64,000 nt of DNA, from assembly GCA_945872795.1 (NCBI GenBank), contig CAMCAZ010000004.1, positions 1 to 64,000 of the forward strand, given 5' to 3'. Below, piece after piece: positions 60,101 to 64,000 of the stretch; positions within the stretch are counted from its first letter, which is position 1, and each line of letters starts with the position of its first letter. The position numbers were made by a program, and so were the translations under genes. This stretch comes from Chryseobacterium gleum. GTDB taxonomy: Bacteria > Bacteroidota > Bacteroidia > Flavobacteriales_F > PHOS-HE28. Under the pieces are notes generated by a model. That model had not been told where the DNA came from. It saw nothing but the letters and a program-made list of their open reading frames with translations, and did no database searches.

Positions 60101-60868
60101 TCAGCCGATGGTCCGCGACAACCAGGATCCCAGGATGGCATTGAACTGCTCCGGATGTTCCATCATGGCCGCGTGCCCGCACTGGTCGATCCAGTGCAGC
60201 TCGCTGTGCGGGATCAGGGTGTGGAACTCCTCGGCCACTTCGGGAGGGGTGATGGTGTCCTGTCTACCCCATATGAGCAGCACAGGCATCCGGAGCTTGG
60301 GGATCTCACTGGCCATGTTGTGGCGGATGGCGCTCTTGGCCAGCGACAGGATGCGGATCAACTTCGCCTTGTCGTTGATCGTCGTGTAGCATTCCTCCAC
60401 CAGCTCATCAGTGGCGTGTCTGGGGTCGAAGAAGGTGACGGCCACCTTCTTGCGGATGAACTCCTTGTCCTCGCGCCGCGGGAAGCCCCCACCGAAGGCG
60501 TTCTCGTACAGGCCGCTGCTGCCGGTAAGCACCAGGCTGCGCACTTTCTGCGGATGCCTGCTGCAGTAAACCAAGGCCACATGCCCGCCCAGTGAATTGC
60601 CGATCAGGTTCACCTGGGGATAGCCCTTGTGGGTGAGGAAGCGCTCCAGGAAGCGCGCCAGGTTGTCCACGTTGGTGCTCAACATGGGCAGCGTATACAG
60701 GGGCAGCATGGGCACCAGCACCTTGTAACTGGGGCTGAAGTGATCCACCAGCGGGCCGAAATTGCTCAGGGCACCGAACAGCCCGTGGAGCAGGACGAGG
60801 GGTTCACCCTCGCCGGCCTCCAGGTAGCTGAATTCACCCTCCTCTTTCAGTGTGCGATCGGTTGCCAT
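60101..60868 (-). CDS. Alpha/beta hydrolase
   Basis: From the ATG at 60868 the product is 255 residues with LVLLHGLFGALSNF, the nucleophile elbow GNSLGGHVAL, the acid in WGRQDTITPP and the catalytic His in DQCGHAAMMEHPEQ. No signal peptide is seen. A -7 box 19 bases upstream supports the start. This hydrolase precedes the mraZ cluster in many Bacteroidota. Substrate unknown. Confidence 0.9.
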   Translation of the reverse strand: MATDRTLKEEGEFSYLEAGEGEPLVLLHGLFGALSNFGPLVDHFSPSYKVLVPMLPLYTLPMLSTNVDNLARFLERFLTHKGYPQVNLIGNSLGGHVALVYCSRHPQKVRSLVLTGSSGLYENAFGGGFPRREDKEFIRKKVAVTFFDPRHATDELVEECYTTINDKAKLIRILSLAKSAIRHNMASEIPKLRMPVLLIWGRQDTITPPEVAEEFHTLIPHSELHWIDQCGHAAMMEHPEQFNAILGSWLSRTIG

Positions 60869-60887
60869 CGGTACATCGCGTTCCGTC

Positions 60888-60895
60888 CAAAGGTA
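60888..60895 (-). promoter_or_regulatory. TAnnTTTG -7 box for the hydrolase gene
   Basis: The minus strand reads TACCTTTG, 19 bases before the ATG at 60868. Confidence 0.6.
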
Positions 60896-61065
60896 GCGGG
60901 ATCGGGTGCATGGGAAGCCCGCGCCGATCGTGCCTTTCCACAGAGCGCTGTGGACGCTTTGAGGACGGGACCGGCAGTGCCGTGGCCGCATGGGGTGAAG
61001 CTTTGGAGGGTCCCTGTCGACAGTGAGGTGGGAGGGCCATGTGCCCCACCGGGTTGTTCATTTCC

Positions 61066-61080
61066 CCCACTTTTCCCCAC
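61066..61080 (-). promoter_or_regulatory. Possible upstream MraZ boxes in inverted orientation
   Basis: The plus strand shows CCCAC at 61066-61070 and again at 61076-61080, exactly 10 bases apart, within TTTCCCCCAC and TTTTCCCCAC. On the minus strand these are GTGGGGAAAA-type decamers like the direct boxes nearer mraZ. A third CCCAC is at 61045-61049. Confidence 0.45.
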
Positions 61081-61170
61081 CGCGTAATTCCGGGTATTTC
61101 TTCGTCTTAGTAGGCCATTTTGCAACATATCGTTAGCTTGGCCGTTGAAATTTTATCAACAATAGGGGCT

Positions 61171-61198
61171 AAAGTGGGAGTAAGTGGGTGAAAGTGGG
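61171..61198 (+). promoter_or_regulatory. MraZ operator: three GTGGG boxes at 10-base spacing
   Basis: AAAGTGGGAG, TAAGTGGGTG and AAAGTGGGGC follow one another at 61171, 61181 and 61191. The GTGGG core repeated once per helical turn, upstream of mraZ, is the known DNA site of MraZ. It ends about 10 bases before the -7-like box, so bound MraZ would cover the -33 region and repress the cluster. Confidence 0.85.
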
Positions 61199-61208
61199 GC
61201 GATTAGCC

Positions 61209-61216
61209 TACTTTCG
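61209..61216 (+). promoter_or_regulatory. TAnnTTcG -7-like box for mraZ
   Basis: TACTTTCG lies 26 bases before the mraZ ATG, one base off the TAnnTTTG consensus. Confidence 0.5.
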
Positions 61217-61242
61217 CGTCCATCTCGCGCACAAACGCTGGC

Positions 61243-61707
61243 ATGCTGAACCTCATCGGTGAATACGATCTCAGACTGGACGCCAAAGGGCGCTTGTCGT
61301 TCCCTGCGGGGTTACGCAAGCAGCTCGATGGCGAGCTCCAGAAGGGCTTCGTGCTCAACCGTGATGTGTTCAAGCCCTGTCTCGTGCTCTATCCCATGGT
61401 CGAATGGGAGCAGACCCAATCCATGATGCGGCGTCTCAACCGCTTCGTGGAGAAGAACCTCGAGTTCATCCGGCGCTTCATGAACGGGGCCACCCCGTTG
61501 GAGCTGGATGCAAGCGATCGTCTGCTCCTGCCGAAGAACCTGATGGACCATGCCGGTGTCGGCAAGGACATCAAGATGATCGGCATGGTCGACCGTGTGG
61601 AGATCTGGAGCAAGGAGGCACACGCCAAAATGCTGCGCGAGCAAGTGGACCTCACTGCCCTTGCCGAGGATGTCATGGGCAGCCTAGGCAACTCGGATGG
61701 ACAGTGA
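61243..61707 (+). CDS. mraZ: Transcriptional regulator MraZ
   Basis: The 154-residue protein has two AbrB-like SpoVT domains: IGEYDLRLDAKGRLSFPAGLRKQL (about 5-28) and ATPLELDASDRLLLPKNLMDHAG (about 84-106). The DxxGRL/DRLLLP motifs bind DNA. It represses the division and wall cluster by binding the GTGGG boxes just upstream. The end overlaps rsmH by 11 bases. Confidence 0.96.
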   Translation: MLNLIGEYDLRLDAKGRLSFPAGLRKQLDGELQKGFVLNRDVFKPCLVLYPMVEWEQTQSMMRRLNRFVEKNLEFIRRFMNGATPLELDASDRLLLPKNLMDHAGVGKDIKMIGMVDRVEIWSKEAHAKMLREQVDLTALAEDVMGSLGNSDGQ

Positions 61708-62602
61708 TTACCACGCTCCCGTTCTTTTACAAGCCTGTCTCGAAGGATTGAACATCCGCCCGGATGGCATCTATGTGGATGCCACCTTCGGAGGCGGTGG
61801 GCACAGCCGGGCCATCCTGGAGATGCTCGGCCCTCACGGGCGCCTTATCGCCTTTGACCGCGATCGGGACGCCTGGGCCAATGCCCTCGCTGACGAACGG
61901 TTCACCTTGGTGCGTTCGGACTTCCGCTGGATGCGCAATCATCTGCGTTTCCTGCACGCCCTGCCGGTCGATGGCCTGCTCGCGGACCTCGGGGTCAGCA
62001 GCCACCAGTTCGATACGGGGTCCCGTGGCTTCAGCTTCCGCTTTGAAGGTCCGCTGGACATGCGGATGGACCACCGGGCGAAGCGCACCGCCGCCCAGTT
62101 GCTGGCCCAATGGGATGTGGCCACCCTCACGCATGTGCTCCGCACGTATGGTGAGGTGGATGGTGCGCACCGGGTCGCGAAGCAAGTGGTGGAGGCCAAT
62201 GCCCACACCCGCATCGGCACCACCCACCAACTGGTGGAGGCGCTGCGGCCGGTGACCCCCAGGGGCCGCGAAAGCAGCTTCCTCGCCCAGGTCTTCCAGG
62301 CACTGCGCATCGCCGTGAACGATGAGCTGGCCTCCCTGGAGGTGCTCCTCACCCAAAGCGCCGAAGTGATCCGCCCCGGCGGCAGGCTGGTGATCATGAG
62401 CTACCATAGCCTGGAGGACCGACTGGTGAAGAACTGGATGCGCAGCGGTGATGTCGGCGGTGTGGAGAACAAGGACCTCTACGGCAATCGCACCAGGCCA
62501 TTCAACCCTTCGAGCAACAAAGCGATCCAACCCACGGATCAGGAGATCGAGACCAACCCACGGGCCCGTAGTGCCCGATTGAGAATAGCCGAACGCACGT
62601 GA
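61697..62602 (+). CDS. rsmH: 16S rRNA (cytosine1402-N4)-methyltransferase
   Basis: The 301-residue protein has HAPVLLQACLEGLNI, the SAM motif YVDATFGGGGHSRAIL, FDRDRDAWANA, GLLADLGVSSHQFD and the C-terminal VIMSYHSLEDRLVKNW with NPRARSARLRIAER. It methylates C1402 of 16S rRNA. It overlaps mraZ upstream and the ftsL-like gene downstream (GTGA), as usual for this cluster. Confidence 0.97.
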   Translation: MDSDYHAPVLLQACLEGLNIRPDGIYVDATFGGGGHSRAILEMLGPHGRLIAFDRDRDAWANALADERFTLVRSDFRWMRNHLRFLHALPVDGLLADLGVSSHQFDTGSRGFSFRFEGPLDMRMDHRAKRTAAQLLAQWDVATLTHVLRTYGEVDGAHRVAKQVVEANAHTRIGTTHQLVEALRPVTPRGRESSFLAQVFQALRIAVNDELASLEVLLTQSAEVIRPGGRLVIMSYHSLEDRLVKNWMRSGDVGGVENKDLYGNRTRPFNPSSNKAIQPTDQEIETNPRARSARLRIAERT

Positions 62603-63012
62603 ACAAGCTGCGCGATAAGAAGGAAGAGGAGACCGTGAAGCCCCAACAGGCTTCCGGCGCAGCACGGCCCAAGATGCCCGTGTCCTTCATCAATGTGATC
62701 AATGGCCAGTTCCTCACCAAGGAACATGTGCTCGGCAACATGTCCTTCATCCTGTTCTGCGCCGGGATGATGATCGTCTACATCGCTTACGGCTACCATA
62801 CCGAGCGTGTGGTGCGCGACCTGGACCGCACCGGCTCGGCGCTGAAGGAGATGCGCTCCGAGTACATCACGGTGCGTGCCCAGTTGGAGAAGCAGGAACA
62901 ACAGAGCCAGGTGGCCGCCGGGATCGGTGCCCTGGGACTGCGCGAAAGTCGGGTGCCACCCATCAAGGTGGAGGTCACGGAGCGTGAACTCAAGAAGACA
63001 CGCACGCCATGA
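62599..63012 (+). CDS. FtsL-like division protein
   Basis: The 137-residue protein starts at GTG 62599 (overlapping the rsmH stop as GTGA). It has a charged cytosolic N-terminus of about 48 residues, one transmembrane helix (about 49-68, SFILFCAGMMIVYIAYGY) and a periplasmic coiled coil (RVVRDLDRTGSALKEMRSEYITVRAQLEKQ). This topology and its place between rsmH and ftsI match the Bacteroidota FtsL-like proteins of the divisome. Sequence conservation of FtsL is low, so the name rests largely on position. Confidence 0.85.
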   Translation: MNKLRDKKEEETVKPQQASGAARPKMPVSFINVINGQFLTKEHVLGNMSFILFCAGMMIVYIAYGYHTERVVRDLDRTGSALKEMRSEYITVRAQLEKQEQQSQVAAGIGALGLRESRVPPIKVEVTERELKKTRTP

Positions 63013-64000
63013 ACGATCCCAAACAGCTGAAGGCGCGGGCCAACATCGTCTACCTGGCGATGGTGCTGTTCGCTCTGGCCATCGCAGTGAAGCTGTTCAC
63101 CATCCAATTGGTGGAAGGCGACAAGTGGAGGGCCAAGGCCGAGACCGTGAGCACCACCTACCGTACGGTCCAACCCGACCGCGGTCACATCTACAGTGAG
63201 GATGGGCGATTGCTCGCCACCAGTGTGCCGGAGTATGACGTGCGCATGGACATGGTGACCGATGCCCTGACCGATGAGCTTTTCCGCGCGAACATCGACT
63301 CCCTGAGCTGGCACCTCGCCGAACTCTTCGGTGACCGGACCCAGGCCGAGTACAAGCGTGACCTGATGGATGCCCGTGCCCGCAGGGAGCGCTACTACAT
63401 GGTGAAGCGCAAGGCCGATCACACCCAGGTCCAGCAGTTGCGCACCTTCCCGCTCTACCGTCTGGGCCGCTTCAAGAGCGGACTGGTGACCGAGAAACGC
63501 ACCGTCCGGGTTCGTCCCTTCGGCCGTCTGGCTGCGCGGACAGTGGGCTATGTGCTCCGCGACAGCAGTGCGATCGGGCTCGAGGCCGGGTATGACAAGT
63601 GGTTGAAAGGGACCACCGGTCGTCGCTTGGAACGCCGGCTGTCGGGTGGGGTCTGGATGCCCATCGATGATGGCGAAGGAGTGGATCCTGTGCCCGGTTC
63701 GGACATCCACACCACCATCGACATCAACCTGCAGGACGTGGCGGATGCGGCGCTGGGAGCCCAGTTGGCGAAGCACGGAGCGCAGTACGGTTGCGTGATC
63801 GTGATGGAAGTGGCCACCGGGGCCATCAAGGCGGTGAGCAACCTCACGCGTGCTTCGGACAGCACCTATGTGGAAGCGCTGAACTACGCCGTTTCCGAAG
63901 CCACCGAGCCGGGTTCCACCTTCAAGCTGGCCTCGCTGATGGTGGGCATCGAGGATGGCCTGATCAAGCCGACCGACACGGTCGATACCAAGAAGGGGCA
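63009..64000 (+). CDS. ftsI: Penicillin-binding protein, FtsI type (3' partial)
   Basis: From the ATG at 63009 (overlapping the FtsL-like stop as ATGA), 330 residues are visible before the window ends. A membrane helix lies at about 13-30 (NIVYLAMVLFALAIAVKLF), then the class B PBP pedestal (VQPDRGHIYSEDGRLLATSVPEYDV ... RPFGRLAARTVGYV). The start of the transpeptidase domain follows (DIHTTIDINLQDVADAAL), with the active-site serine in EPGSTFKL (SxxK, about residue 301). It crosslinks septal peptidoglycan. KSGT and SxN motifs would be beyond the edge. Confidence 0.94.
   Translation, partial: MNDPKQLKARANIVYLAMVLFALAIAVKLFTIQLVEGDKWRAKAETVSTTYRTVQPDRGHIYSEDGRLLATSVPEYDVRMDMVTDALTDELFRANIDSLSWHLAELFGDRTQAEYKRDLMDARARRERYYMVKRKADHTQVQQLRTFPLYRLGRFKSGLVTEKRTVRVRPFGRLAARTVGYVLRDSSAIGLEAGYDKWLKGTTGRRLERRLSGGVWMPIDDGEGVDPVPGSDIHTTIDINLQDVADAALGAQLAKHGAQYGCVIVMEVATGAIKAVSNLTRASDSTYVEALNYAVSEATEPGSTFKLASLMVGIEDGLIKPTDTVDTKKG

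Larger units (their letters stand above)
60869..61242. other. Long regulatory gap before the division cluster
   Basis: This 374-base gap separates the divergent hydrolase and mraZ genes. It holds a leftward -7 box (60888-60895), two inverted MraZ-type boxes near 61066-61080, an AT-rich stretch (about 61081-61160), three direct MraZ boxes (61171-61198) and the mraZ promoter box (61209-61216). Confidence 0.7.

Noticed and set aside
61144-61160. Palindrome-like GTTGA...TCAAC in the AT-rich part of the mraZ gap
   Set aside because: Arms of only five bases in AT-rich sequence, with no link to a known regulator.
1-64000. CRISPR arrays, tRNA/rRNA genes, IS elements, prophage
   Set aside because: I looked for regularly spaced repeats, cloverleaf-like GC-rich segments with the TTCGA arm, transposase motifs and phage genes in the gaps and found none; short structured RNAs cannot be excluded without a covariance search.

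Overview
The window comes from a GC-rich member of the Bacteroidota, most likely a Flavobacteriales-type organism. The evidence is several type IX secretion (T9SS) C-terminal sorting domains (FPNP...GxY), gliding genes gldB and gldC, SusC/TonB-type receptors, DUF5689, DUF4296 and DUF6089 proteins, two-subunit 2-oxoacid:ferredoxin oxidoreductase, and many promoters with the Bacteroidota -7 box TAnnTTTG, often only a few bases from the start codon. I saw no rRNA, tRNA, CRISPR array, IS element or prophage. The window begins inside a phoD-like gene and ends inside ftsI.

Layout. 1-6.5 kb: three secreted phosphatases (two PhoD-like, one purple-acid-phosphatase-like), then a broken SnoaL-like gene joined to an orphan T9SS tail. 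6.6-9 kb: an ECF sigma factor, a TPR-type anti-sigma candidate and a barrel-less TonB plug protein. 9.1-13 kb: an Nfu-type Fe-S protein, then a probable metal (copper?) operon of a small Cys-rich membrane protein, a TonB receptor and an exported HMA protein. 13-28.9 kb: a conserved Bacteroidota housekeeping block read leftwards (CBS protein, Omp85-like, nadK, DUF6089, uppS, bamA, two ompH/skp, murI) with pdxJ diverging rightwards; a large secreted sugar-dehydrogenase/LamG gene sits inside it. 29-35.8 kb: an EEP nuclease/phosphatase facing a TonB receptor, DUF5689 lipoprotein and OB-fold/T9SS protein operon. 36-43 kb: dolichyl-phosphate-mannose-synthase-like gene, DUF4296, epimerase, tyrS, luxE-like, lipoprotein, Na/Pi cotransporter and a sensor kinase. 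44-50 kb: secreted nuclease, glycosyltransferase, trmB, YcxB-like, Cys-less MGMT homologue, mrp and a NifU-like gene. 50-54.3 kb: two toxin-antitoxin-like pairs flank korAB; the second has a toxin gene broken by a stop codon. 54.5-60.9 kb: USP, a broken pldA, nadE, outer-membrane barrel, gldB, gldC, engB and a hydrolase. 61-64 kb: start of the division/cell-wall cluster (mraZ, rsmH, ftsL-like, ftsI) with a clear MraZ-box operator.

How the parts fit together. Envelope biogenesis dominates: Omp85 assembly, periplasmic chaperones, undecaprenyl phosphate, glutamate racemase, and the division cluster. A second theme is phosphorus and nucleic-acid scavenging (three phosphatases, EEP enzyme, two further OB-fold proteins, a secreted nuclease, Na/Pi cotransporter). 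This is inference from family membership and proximity, not shown by the sequence. Several single-base lesions (in-frame stops in a parE-like gene and in pldA, and the SnoaL/T9SS junction) could be real decay or errors of a draft or metagenome assembly.
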